From: DATLLJ01 sp965229885
GTDB lineage: Bacteria; Acidobacteriota; Vicinamibacteria; Vicinamibacterales; CAVVIG01
Assembly (NCBI GenBank): GCA_965229885.1
Contig: CBDDJX010000003.1
Coordinates: 1,674,001 to 1,738,000, forward strand
Direction: 5' to 3'
DNA length: 64,000 bases
This document shows positions 43,533-51,506 of this stretch, one piece after another; the stretch's first letter is position 1; each line of letters starts with the position of its first letter. The notes beneath the pieces are model-generated. The model was given only the letters and a program-made list of their open reading frames with translations, did no database searches and was not told the origin of the DNA. The position numbers and the translations under genes are program-made.

Positions 43533-43855
43533 ATGGTAAGTGTTACCCAAGCGGGTGTGCCACAGGAGGGCACCCGCGTGGGACCACAGGCGAGACCGGA
43601 GTATTTGGCGCAGATGCAGGACCGGCACGTGGGGGCCTCGCGGACGGAGAAGGGGCGCGTGCTCACAGAGGCGGTGACGGTGACGGGCTACCATCGGAAG
43701 GCGATCATTCGGGCCTGGCGGCGGCCAGCCGTGCGGCCCCCGCGGGGCCCGCGTCGGGGCCGACCCACGCGCTATGACGCCGCGGTGGTGCGGGCACTCC
43801 GGGCGGTCTGGGTCGCGGTCGTCCTTCCGCCGGGCGAGTACCGGTTTACCAGGTG
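43533..43855 (+). pseudogene. transposase N-terminal fragment
   Basis: Reads YLAQMQDRHVGASRTEKGR, then VLTEAVTVTGYHRKAIIRAW and RGPRRGRPTRYDAAVVRALR, the N-terminal DNA-binding part of an integrase-core transposase common in soil bacteria. The catalytic domain is missing; sequence switches into the DUF5916 fragment. Confidence 0.65.
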
Positions 43856-44290
43856 GCGCAGCTTTCTGATGTCGGCGAACAAGCGCAAGGTGCAGGGCAG
43901 CTGAATATTTCATCCGGCAACTACTGGTCGGGGCGCGCCGAGACGGTCGCGACCGGGCTGACGTTCAAGCTACCGCCCCGCTTGATCCTCCAGTTCAACA
44001 CCGACCAGACGTTCGCCCGGCTGCCCGAGGGGAATTTCGTCGCCAGGATTTCCAGGACGACCGTGAACTACAACCATTCGCCGTTCCTGGCGTTTTCGAA
44101 TCTTATTCAGTACGACAACCTATCGCGAGGACTGGGCTTGCAGAGCCGTATGCGGTGGACGCTGCGCCCGGGGAACGACCTATTCTTCGTGTTCAGCCAG
44201 GGATGGATCCAGGACACCGTCGATCGCCACCGGTTCAGCCCGCAGGACAGCAAGGTGTCAGCGAAGTTTCAGTACTCGGCGCGGTTCTGA
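43853..44290 (+). pseudogene. C-terminal fragment of a DUF5916 outer-membrane protein
   Basis: Beta-strand-rich tail with SGNYWSGRAETVATGLTFKL, PPRLILQFNTDQTFARLPEG, NDLFFVFSQGWIQD and the closing aromatic strand KVSAKFQYSARF. This matches the end of DUF5916 proteins (N-terminal CBM9-like domain plus beta-barrel), frequent in Acidobacteriota. Everything upstream is replaced by a transposase fragment, so the gene is dead. Confidence 0.72.
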
Positions 44291-44703
44291 AGACGATCTC
44301 CGACAAGCCGGAGCCGCACGAGTAAAGCAGGAGAACGGTGAGCGGGATTCCACGCGCGATGTGCATGCCCTGTCCCTTTCAGATCGTACAGGGCACGAAC
44401 AAGCTCCAGATGGCGTAACCGTTCACGAATGCTGCCCGTGCGATCCACCCGGATAAAGTCGGGAGAACCTGATCCTTGTGCTCACAATAATGCGGTCGGT
44501 CTTATCGCTAAAGGGCATGTGGCACTCGGCGGGCTTTCTATCTCGGCCGTACGTGGGGCGAACCGACCCTGATGAAGCTTGCCAGCGGCTTCGAAGTCGT
44601 CGCGCCGCACCGCGTCACGCCGCCGACCACGCCGCCGCTCCCTGGCGAAAAGTTCGATTACTGAGTCTCAAGAGCCGAGTAGGGCGAATCCGCTGGATCC
44701 GCT
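44291..44703. other. intergenic debris; possible 30-aa gene tail at 44572-44664
   Basis: No intact gene. The frame MKLASGFEVVAPHRVTPPTT...GEKFDY ending at TGA 44664 has the look of a protein C-terminus, but I cannot name it. Nothing else supported. Confidence 0.35.
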
Positions 44704-45345
44704 CTACTTGATCTCCACGTATCTCCACAGTCGCTCGGTTTCTTTCGGCCCCACGTACTTCCCAATCTCTTTGTCGAACTGTGATTTCGCTTTCCACGGC
44801 CGGTATTCCTTGAACTCGCGCGCCATGCGGGTTCCCGCGCCGGGGATACTGAGGATGTCCTCGTCGCTCGCGGTGTTCAGATCGACGGGGATGAACACGA
44901 ACTGTTTGAGGCGGTCGGTCTCCTGCTGGCCGACGTACTTGCCGATTTCCTTGTCGAACTGCGTCCAGGTTTTCCACGGCCGGTACTCCATGAACTCGCG
45001 AACCATCCGCGTGCCCGCGCCGGGAATCAACAGGATTTCCTCGCGCGTGCCCGTATTCAGGTTGACGTGCACCACCGCCTTCCGGTAGAAGTCCTCAGCC
45101 TGCTGTGCGGTCAGCTCCTGGGAAAGAAGGAAGGCGTTGAGCTCGGTGATGCTCATGAACGGCCGTTTGTCGAGCAAGGCCTTCACGATCGGCGGCGTCA
45201 TGTGCGGCAGCGCGAGGAGTTCTTTCTCGGCCGCCACGTTCGGATCGAGAAGTCCTCTTCCCACCTGCGCGTGGGGGATGGCGGCCACAGATGCGACAAG
45301 CGCGAACGCTCGGATGAGAACAGCGAACGAGTGCTTTTTGATCAT
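44704..45345 (-). CDS. helix-hairpin-helix (ComEA-like) repeat protein, exported
   Basis: Exported 213 aa protein with signal peptide (IRAFALVASVAAIPHAQ) followed by three helix-hairpin-helix units. Two are near-identical: LNTGTREEILLIPGAGTRMV and LNTASDEDILSIPGAGTRMA, each followed by a PWK..QFDKEIGKYVG block. ComEA-type HhH domains bind DNA outside the membrane during uptake. The internal duplication is unusual. Cotranscribed with the membrane protein upstream (ATGA overlap). Confidence 0.82.
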   Translation of the reverse strand: MIKKHSFAVLIRAFALVASVAAIPHAQVGRGLLDPNVAAEKELLALPHMTPPIVKALLDKRPFMSITELNAFLLSQELTAQQAEDFYRKAVVHVNLNTGTREEILLIPGAGTRMVREFMEYRPWKTWTQFDKEIGKYVGQQETDRLKQFVFIPVDLNTASDEDILSIPGAGTRMAREFKEYRPWKAKSQFDKEIGKYVGPKETERLWRYVEIK

Positions 45346-45809
45346 TTCATCGCTCCAGCAGATAGAGGCAGAGAATGGAAGTCGGACGCGTCCAGGGCTG
45401 GATGCCGGTACGTATATAATAGCCCCACGAAACCGAGCTGCACCATCACGCCGGGCGCCAGCACCGGCGGCACCTTGGCGCGCATCACTTTCCTCGAAAT
45501 GTCCCAGCGGCTCTGCAACGGATCGATCTCCAGCTGGAATTCCGCCCCGCCGCGAAAATGAAAAGCTGCCCCGGCCACCCCTGCCAGGAGAAACAACACC
45601 ATCGTGGCCTGTAGCGCGCGTATGCTCAGAGCATCGCCTTTGACGCGGTGCCAGATCAAGATGGCGAGCGCCAGCGCGATGGACACCAGCGGCACGAACT
45701 GCACCGCCGTCTCGTCGTGTTCGAGCAGGACCAGCTCAATGCCGGTGCCCACCAATCCGAGCACGAGGACGGCGAGCAGACATCGTCGCATCACCGAAAG
45801 AGTGTTCAT
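45342..45809 (-). CDS. four-helix integral membrane protein of unknown function
   Basis: 155 aa with hydrophobic segments at about 10-28, 38-55, 63-85 and 115-132. Acidic residues sit in the first loop (LLEHDETAVQ). No family recognised. Its stop overlaps the start of the HhH protein, so the pair is probably one operon; a role in the same envelope process is an inference. Confidence 0.65.
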   Translation of the reverse strand: MNTLSVMRRCLLAVLVLGLVGTGIELVLLEHDETAVQFVPLVSIALALAILIWHRVKGDALSIRALQATMVLFLLAGVAGAAFHFRGGAEFQLEIDPLQSRWDISRKVMRAKVPPVLAPGVMVQLGFVGLLYTYRHPALDASDFHSLPLSAGAMK

Positions 45810-45845
45810 CCGGGTGAAGTATACAGGGGCGATCGCGGCACAACC

Positions 45846-47285
45846 ATGACGTCGCCATCATACGACGCGGTCGTGGTCGGCGGGGGGCCGAACGGACTCG
45901 CCGCGGCCATCACGCTGGCGCGCGCCGGCCAATCCGTCATCGTCTTCGAGCAATCAACCCGTGTCGGCGGTGGATTGCGGTCCGATACGCTGACGCTGCC
46001 GGGATTCGTCCACGACGTGTGCTCGTCGGTGTATCCGCTCGGCGTGGCGTCTCCGTTCTTCGAATCGCTGCCGCTCCAGTCCCTTGGCGTCGAATGGGCC
46101 AACCCGCTACTCCCGGTGGCGCATCCGCTCGACGGTACTGATGCGGTGGTGATTTCGAGATCAGTCGGCGAGACCATCGCGGATCTCGGTGAAGACCGGG
46201 CGGCGTATTCGCTGCTGTTCGGACCGCTTGTGGACCAATGGGAGGCGCTCATCGACGACGTGATGGCGCCGCCGCATGTGCCGAGGCATCCATGGCTCCT
46301 CGCAAGGTTTGGACGCGAGGCGCTGCAGCCGGCAGCCGCAGTGGCAACGCGCCGCTTTCGAGGCATGCGGGCCCGTGCGTTGTTCGCAGGTCTCGCCGCG
46401 CATTCGGTGCTCAGGCTAGACGCGAGGCCCTCAGCCGCCGCGGCGTTGCTGCTCGGTACGCTCGCCCACGTCGTCGGCTGGCCGTTCGTCCGGGGCGGCG
46501 CCTCGCGTCTCGCCGATGCGTTAGCGGCCGAGCTCACATCGCTCGGCGGCACGATTGTGACCCATCACCCAGTGACGTCGATCGACGAGCTTCCGCCGAC
46601 GCGATCGATACTGTGCGATGTGACGCCGAAACAGCTCCTCTCCATCGCCGGCGCGCGCTTATCCCCTGGCTATCGCACCGCCCTCGCGCGGTACCGGTAT
46701 GGCCCCGGCGTGTTCAAGCTCGATTGGGCGCTTTCCGATCCGATTCCCTGGCGCGCCGGGGTATGCGGCAAGGCTGGCACGGTGCACGTCGGCGGTACGC
46801 TGGATGAAATCGCGTCGGCCGAAGCGGCGGCATGGGAAGGGACGATGGCCCATCGGCCGTTCGTCCTTCTCACCCAGCCGACGGTCGCCGACGGCAGCCG
46901 CGCGCCGGCGGGACATCACGTGGCGTGGGGATACTGCCACGTGCCGCACGGATCGACCTTCGACATGACGGAACGCGTCGAGGCACAGGTCGAGCGGTTC
47001 GCACCTGGATTTCGCGACACGATCCTCGCGCGGCACGCAGCCGCTCCTCGCGATCTCGAACGCGCCAATCCCAATCTGGTCGGCGGCGACATCGGCGGCG
47101 GTACGCTCACCCTCGGTCAACTGTTTACGCGGCCCACGTGGCGGTCCTATCGAACGTCGTCCCCTGGTTTGTATCTGTGTTCGTCGTCCACGCCGCCTGG
47201 AGGCGGCGTTCATGGGATGTGCGGCTATCATGCTGCCCGGGCGGCACTTAAGAAGGGGGCGGGAGTCGTTTTCCGTAATGCGTAA
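45846..47285 (+). CDS. FAD-dependent oxidoreductase, phytoene desaturase/CrtI-like
   Basis: Flavoprotein of 479 aa. FAD-binding motif VVVGGGPNGLAAAITLARAG and EQSTRVGGGLRSD open the protein at ATG 45846. The C-terminal LYLCSSSTPPGGGVHGMCGYHAAR is the CrtI/RetSat-type FAD closing motif. Substrate unknown; carotenoid genes are not nearby. The last residues KKGAGVVFRNA are encoded by the left arm of a palindromic element, so the native C-terminus was replaced. Overlaps rluA. Confidence 0.87.
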   Translation: MTSPSYDAVVVGGGPNGLAAAITLARAGQSVIVFEQSTRVGGGLRSDTLTLPGFVHDVCSSVYPLGVASPFFESLPLQSLGVEWANPLLPVAHPLDGTDAVVISRSVGETIADLGEDRAAYSLLFGPLVDQWEALIDDVMAPPHVPRHPWLLARFGREALQPAAAVATRRFRGMRARALFAGLAAHSVLRLDARPSAAAALLLGTLAHVVGWPFVRGGASRLADALAAELTSLGGTIVTHHPVTSIDELPPTRSILCDVTPKQLLSIAGARLSPGYRTALARYRYGPGVFKLDWALSDPIPWRAGVCGKAGTVHVGGTLDEIASAEAAAWEGTMAHRPFVLLTQPTVADGSRAPAGHHVAWGYCHVPHGSTFDMTERVEAQVERFAPGFRDTILARHAAAPRDLERANPNLVGGDIGGGTLTLGQLFTRPTWRSYRTSSPGLYLCSSSTPPGGGVHGMCGYHAARAALKKGAGVVFRNA

Positions 47286-47306
47286 GAAGACTCCCGTCCC
47301 ATTCTT
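47250..47306. repeat. REP/MITE-like palindrome spanning the FAD-oxidoreductase stop and rluA start
   Basis: Left arm AAGAAGGGGGCGGGAGTCGT (47250-47269 and on to TTTC) and right arm AGAAGACTCCCGTCCCATTCTT region (47285-47306) are near reverse complements around an 11-nt centre. Shares the GGG(A/G)CGGGAGTC core with the element at 23795. Supplies the stop codon context of one gene and the ATG of the next. Confidence 0.75.
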
Positions 47307-48237
47307 GGCCGTCGGTGCTGACGAGGTAGGCCTTCGCCTGGACAAGTTTCTTGCCGGCTCCGATCGCTTGGGGTCGCGCAGTCGAGCCGTGACGGCGATC
47401 GAGCGAGGCAAGGTGTTTGTCAATGACCTCGAGGCATCCACCGCTGACGCCGCAAGACGGCTATCGGCGCGGGATCGCGTGCGTGTGTGGATGGATCGGC
47501 CCGGCAGCTCGAAGCGGCGGCCCGCGCCGCATCAGGCGGGGGAGCTCAATATTTTGTACGAGGACGACGATCTCATTGCCGTGAACAAACCGCCCCGACT
47601 GCTGGCTGTGCCGCTCGAACGGAAAGCCAGCGCCGAGTCGGTCTTCGACCAGATCGATCGCCACCTCCGGTCGCATCGGACACGGCGGCCGTTCACCGTT
47701 CACCGGATCGATCGAGATACCTCTGGCGTGGTGGTCTTCGCCAAGCACGCGGCAGCGCAAGCGGTGTTGACGGAGCAGTTCCTGCGGCACGAGCCCGAGC
47801 GCGTGTACCAGGCGATTGTCTATGGGCACCCGACGCCGCCATCGGGGACGTGGCGAGACACGCTGGTCTGGGACCAGCGGTCGCTGATCCAGAAGGAAAC
47901 GCACCCGCGCGATCAGCGCGGCAAAGAAGCGACGAGCGAGTACCGCGTCGTCGAGCGCTATGGCCACACGTCCCTGATAGAAGTCCGCCTGGTGACCGGC
48001 AAACGCAATCAGATCCGGATCCAGGCGCGGCTGCGCGGCCACACACTGGTTGGCGAACAGCGGTATGTCTTCGGCCCGGCGGAGCTGCGCCCGATCGACT
48101 TTGCACGCCAGGCGCTGCACGCCGCACGCCTGACCGTCCGTCATCCCACCACGGGACGCACGCTGACGTTCGAGGCCCCGCTGCCGCAGGATCTGAGGGA
48201 ATTGATCGCCGCGCTACGAACCGAGCGCCCGTCTTAA
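47278..48237 (+). CDS. RluA-family 23S rRNA/tRNA pseudouridine synthase
   Basis: Pseudouridine synthase of 319 aa. An N-terminal S4 domain (LRLDKFLAGSDRLGSRSRAV...KVFVNDLEA) binds RNA; the catalytic domain carries the essential Asp in HRIDRDTSGVVVFAK, with NKPPRLLAVP and RNQIRIQARLRGH. The first residues MRKKTPVPF come from the palindromic element overlapping the start. Exact target uridine (RluC/RluD type) cannot be assigned. Confidence 0.92.
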   Translation: MRKKTPVPFLAVGADEVGLRLDKFLAGSDRLGSRSRAVTAIERGKVFVNDLEASTADAARRLSARDRVRVWMDRPGSSKRRPAPHQAGELNILYEDDDLIAVNKPPRLLAVPLERKASAESVFDQIDRHLRSHRTRRPFTVHRIDRDTSGVVVFAKHAAAQAVLTEQFLRHEPERVYQAIVYGHPTPPSGTWRDTLVWDQRSLIQKETHPRDQRGKEATSEYRVVERYGHTSLIEVRLVTGKRNQIRIQARLRGHTLVGEQRYVFGPAELRPIDFARQALHAARLTVRHPTTGRTLTFEAPLPQDLRELIAALRTERPS

Positions 48238-48363
48238 CGGGCGACGGTGAAGGCAGGATGTGTTTCTGCAGCCCGCGCACGCCAACGCAATGACTCGGCG
48301 CATGGCGGCATTCTGCATGAATTTGACTTGAGCCGGCGTTTCGTGGTTTTCTAAAGCAGTGTC

Positions 48364-48529
48364 CCCTGTGCTTCAGGTTCTGAATTTCCTCAGCCCAACG
48401 ACCCTGATCATTCCGGGCAACGGCCTCCAACTGCCGTTGACTTAACCACAGGGTGATGTAGCCAAGCGCGGGCGAACGAGCGATTCGACAAGGGCCATCA
48501 CCCGGAGCAAGGGTGATGGCCTTTTTTTT
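48364..48529 (+). promoter_or_regulatory. transcription attenuator / candidate riboswitch upstream of hom
   Basis: A closing stem P1 pairs CCCTGTG (48364-48370) with CACAGGG (48447-48453) and encloses about 76 nt, including a hairpin AACGG...CCGTT (48419-48438). The 3' strand of P1 overlaps GGGTGATG-TA-GCC (48451-48463). That segment can pair with GGCCATCACCC (48493-48503) as an antiterminator, which competes with the terminator. If ligand stabilises P1, the terminator forms: an OFF switch. I do not recognise a known aptamer class. A leader-peptide mechanism is not excluded. Confidence 0.7.
48493..48529 (+). terminator. intrinsic terminator in the hom leader
   Basis: Perfect 11-bp stem GGCCATCACCC / GGGTGATGGCC with a 7-nt loop GGAGCAA, followed by eight T residues (48522-48529). 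It lies 32 nt before the hom ATG, so it must be regulated for hom to be transcribed from upstream. Confidence 0.92.
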
Positions 48530-48561
48530 GCCCGGGATGCCTAGGATAGAAGGCGCCGGCC

Positions 48562-49860
48562 ATGGTGCGGAGTGTGATGTCTCTCACTGTTGACACGGTA
48601 CGCGTCAGCCTGCTTGGCTTCGGCACCGTCGGGCAATCCGTCGCGAAGATTCTCTGCGACGGGCACGTCCCGCGCGTCGAGTTGCTGCAGATCTTCAATC
48701 GCGGCATCGCCGGCAAGCGCATGGACTGGGTGCCTCCATCGGTCACGTGGACCGAGAACATCGACGACGTGCTGACGAACGACGTGGACGTCGTCGTCGA
48801 GCTCGTGGGCGGGCTGCATCCGGCCTATGAATGGGTGCGCGCGGCGCTCCTCTCAGGCAAGTCGGTCGTGACCGCGAATAAACAGCTCATCGCGCACTTC
48901 GGCGCGGAGCTCGGCGATCTGGCGCGTGCGCGCGGTCGGCAGCTGCGGTTCGAGGCGTCGGTCGCCGGCGGCATTCCCGTACTCCGCGCGCTGCAGGAGG
49001 GGCTGGCGGGCGATCGGCTCGTGGAAGTCGGCGGCATTCTGAACGGGACCTGCGCGTACATTCTGAGCCGCATGCAGTCGGCGGAGCTGCCATTCGCGGA
49101 CGCGCTCGCCGAAGCGCAGGCGGCCGGCTTCGCCGAGGCCGATCCGACCGAGGACGTGGATGGCGCCGACGCGGCAGCCAAGCTGGCCATCATCGCCGCC
49201 GTCGGGTTGCGGCGTCCGGTCCGCGTCGGCGACATCGCGAAACAGTCGATTCGCCTGATCGATATCGTCGATTTCCAGTACGCGCGCGAGATCGGCTGCA
49301 CCATCCGGCAGATCGCGCGGGCGGCGGCTCAAGACGATGGGCGTGTGTTCGCCGTGGTCAGTCCGGCCCTCGTGCCGCTCGATTCGACCTTCGGGCGCAT
49401 CGACGGCAGTCAGAACGTCGTCATGGTGCGAGGCGTGTACGGCGGCGAGACGTCATTCTCAGGTTCGGGCGCGGGTGGAGCGCCGACGGCGGTCGCCGTT
49501 GTGTCCGATCTTCTGTCGATCCACCGGCAGACGGCGAGCAGCGCCGCCGTCGATTCATCAGTCATCGAATCGGCCGCCACTCCTGTTCACGAGGTATCGA
49601 ACGACTTTGTCGCGCCGCATTACGTCCGCTTCACGGTCGCCGATCGGCCAGGCATCCTGGCCGACATCTTCGCGGTGTTCGCCCGGCACCTCATCAACGT
49701 GGAAGCGGTCGTCCAGCTGCCGCGCTATCGCAAAGATCGGCTACCTTTCGTCGCGACGCTCGAAGCGTGTTCGTCATCGGTTCTCAACCGCGCCTTGTCC
49801 GAGATCGCCACCCTCGACTTCCACGTGGAGCCGCCGCTCGCGATGCCCATCCTGCGCTGA
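48562..49860 (+). CDS. hom: homoserine dehydrogenase
   Basis: NAD(P)-dependent enzyme making homoserine for threonine and methionine synthesis, 432 aa. Rossmann motif SLLGFGTVGQSVAKIL, catalytic region VTANKQLIAHFG, substrate segment GGILNGTCAYILSRM, ADPTEDVDGADAAAKLAI and a C-terminal ACT domain (FTVADRPGILADIFAVFARHLINVEAVVQ) for allosteric feedback. AGAAGG precedes ATG 48562. Controlled by the attenuator directly upstream; 4 nt before the TIGR00300 gene. Confidence 0.96.
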   Translation: MVRSVMSLTVDTVRVSLLGFGTVGQSVAKILCDGHVPRVELLQIFNRGIAGKRMDWVPPSVTWTENIDDVLTNDVDVVVELVGGLHPAYEWVRAALLSGKSVVTANKQLIAHFGAELGDLARARGRQLRFEASVAGGIPVLRALQEGLAGDRLVEVGGILNGTCAYILSRMQSAELPFADALAEAQAAGFAEADPTEDVDGADAAAKLAIIAAVGLRRPVRVGDIAKQSIRLIDIVDFQYAREIGCTIRQIARAAAQDDGRVFAVVSPALVPLDSTFGRIDGSQNVVMVRGVYGGETSFSGSGAGGAPTAVAVVSDLLSIHRQTASSAAVDSSVIESAATPVHEVSNDFVAPHYVRFTVADRPGILADIFAVFARHLINVEAVVQLPRYRKDRLPFVATLEACSSSVLNRALSEIATLDFHVEPPLAMPILR

Positions 49861-49864
49861 TACC

Positions 49865-51106
49865 ATGACTGAACACGCCGTCCACAGCCAGGTGGTCGAG
49901 GCCGAGGGCCACCTGATCGACTCGCAACTGCTGAATGTCATCTTCGACACCGTCATCAAGTGGGATGCGTCGTTCGAGGTGCTGCAGTTCACGATCGGCC
50001 GGACCAATAACGACCCGTCGTCGATCTCGATGCGGATTGCGTCGCCGACCGAGGAGGGGCTCAAGCGCGTACTCGAGGAGCTCGTCCCGCTCGGGTGCCA
50101 GATCGCGCGCGCGACCGATGCGCTCGTCCATGTCGCCGATCGAGATGGCTGCGTGCCGGATGATTTCTACTCCACGACGAACCTCAAGACGCTCGTACGG
50201 TACGGCGGCCGCTGGCTGGAAGTCGAGCGGCAGCGCATGGATTCGGTCGTCGTGATCGAGAACGGCCGGGCCCTGTGCCGCAAGCTGCGCGATGTGAGGG
50301 TCGGCGACCAGGTCGTGTGCGGCGTGGAAGGCGTCAGGGCCGTGCCGGAGTTCAAGGAGCGCGATCGTCTTGGCTTCGCGTTCATGACAAACGAGATTTC
50401 ATCGGAGCGGCGCGTCGAGGTGGCCGTGGCGCGCATCGCCGCGATGATGGCCGACGTGAAGCTGACGGGCGGAAAGATTGCGTTCGTCGCCGGCCCGGTG
50501 CTCGTGCACACCGGCGGCGCCTCGCACTTCTGCGGGTTGATTCGCGCCGGCTACGTCGATGTCCTGCTCGCGGGTAACGCGCTCGCCGTCCACGATGTCG
50601 AGCATGCGCTCTTCGGGACCTCGCTCGGCGTGGATCTCGAAACCGGCAGGGCCATTCACGGTGGGCACCGCCATCACATGCGCGCCATCAACATGGTTTG
50701 CCGCGCGGGCGGCCTGGCGCAGGCGGTCACCGAGGGCGCGCTGACGTCGGGGATCATGCACGACTGCATCCGCCAGGACGTCAAGTACGTGCTGGCGGGC
50801 AGCATTCGGGATGACGGACCGATTCCCGACACCATCATGGATCTGCAGGAGGCGCAGGATCGGTACGCGAGCGCCCTCGATGGCGTGAAGCTGGTCATCG
50901 TTCTGTCCACGATGCTGCACGGAATCGGCGTCGGGAACATGCTGCCGGCGTGGGTCCGGATGGTCTGCGTCGACATCAATCCCGCGGTGGTGACGAAGCT
51001 GGCCGATCGGGGCTCGTCGCAAACGATCGGTCTCGTGACCGATGTTGGCCTCTTTTTGCACCGCCTCGTGCAGAATCTTCAAGATGCGAAAGCGTTCTCC
51101 GCCTAG
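49865..51106 (+). CDS. TIGR00300 family protein (LOR/SDH domain, ornithine cyclodeaminase-like)
   Basis: 413 aa protein of the TIGR00300 family, whose N-terminal half is a LOR/SDH bifunctional-enzyme conserved domain and whose C-terminal half is Rossmann-like. Related domains act as ornithine cyclodeaminase (proline from ornithine) in archaea and in cyanobacterial AgrE/ArgZ. Visible: HSQVVEAEGHLIDSQLLN, FVAGPVLVHTGGASHFCGLI, AIHGGHRHHM and MVCVDINPAVVTKL. Directly downstream of hom and probably cotranscribed, so its amount may follow the same attenuator. Confidence 0.85.
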   Translation: MTEHAVHSQVVEAEGHLIDSQLLNVIFDTVIKWDASFEVLQFTIGRTNNDPSSISMRIASPTEEGLKRVLEELVPLGCQIARATDALVHVADRDGCVPDDFYSTTNLKTLVRYGGRWLEVERQRMDSVVVIENGRALCRKLRDVRVGDQVVCGVEGVRAVPEFKERDRLGFAFMTNEISSERRVEVAVARIAAMMADVKLTGGKIAFVAGPVLVHTGGASHFCGLIRAGYVDVLLAGNALAVHDVEHALFGTSLGVDLETGRAIHGGHRHHMRAINMVCRAGGLAQAVTEGALTSGIMHDCIRQDVKYVLAGSIRDDGPIPDTIMDLQEAQDRYASALDGVKLVIVLSTMLHGIGVGNMLPAWVRMVCVDINPAVVTKLADRGSSQTIGLVTDVGLFLHRLVQNLQDAKAFSA

Positions 51107-51155
51107 CTCGGCTGTGTTATTCTTGAGCCCGACGTGCGACGCTCATAGCTGATCG

Positions 51156-51380
51156 ATGGCAACTTGTCCCCGGTGTTTCGAGGCGCTAACCGAGCATCAC
51201 AAGTGTTCGCGACGCGCGATCGGGGATGCGCTTTCCACCGTAGGTGTCGGCGCTCTTCTCGGCGGCATCGTCGTGATCATCATTAATGAGCAGGCGCCGA
51301 CCGCGGAGGTCCTCGCCGCCGCGGCGCTCGGCGCCGTGCTGGCGTCCGCAGTACGGCAGGCCATCGGCCGTCGCTCCTGA
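51156..51380 (+). CDS. small zinc-ribbon membrane protein
   Basis: 74 aa. The N-terminus has CPRCFEALTEHHKC, a half or minimal zinc ribbon, then two hydrophobic stretches (STVGVGALLGGIVVIII and AEVLAAAALGAVLASAV) separated by an acidic turn. Unknown function. Reasonable gene because of the motif organisation and the same strand as hom. Confidence 0.55.
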   Translation: MATCPRCFEALTEHHKCSRRAIGDALSTVGVGALLGGIVVIIINEQAPTAEVLAAAALGAVLASAVRQAIGRRS

Positions 51381-51506
51381 GTTTCCACAACGATCAACCT
51401 GGTCCGGTCCGAGCATGCAGATGAGCGGCGGCGAGCTGGCTCGACGCCGGCGGCTGAAGGAGCCGACACTACAGATTCTGTATCTGACTGGTTGCAGCGA
51501 TCGGCC

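Noticed and set aside
48294..48332. Leader peptide MTRRMAAFCMNLT before hom
   Set aside because: Contains three Met and two Thr codons, but has no ribosome-binding site and lies about 30 nt before P1, over 150 nt from the terminator.
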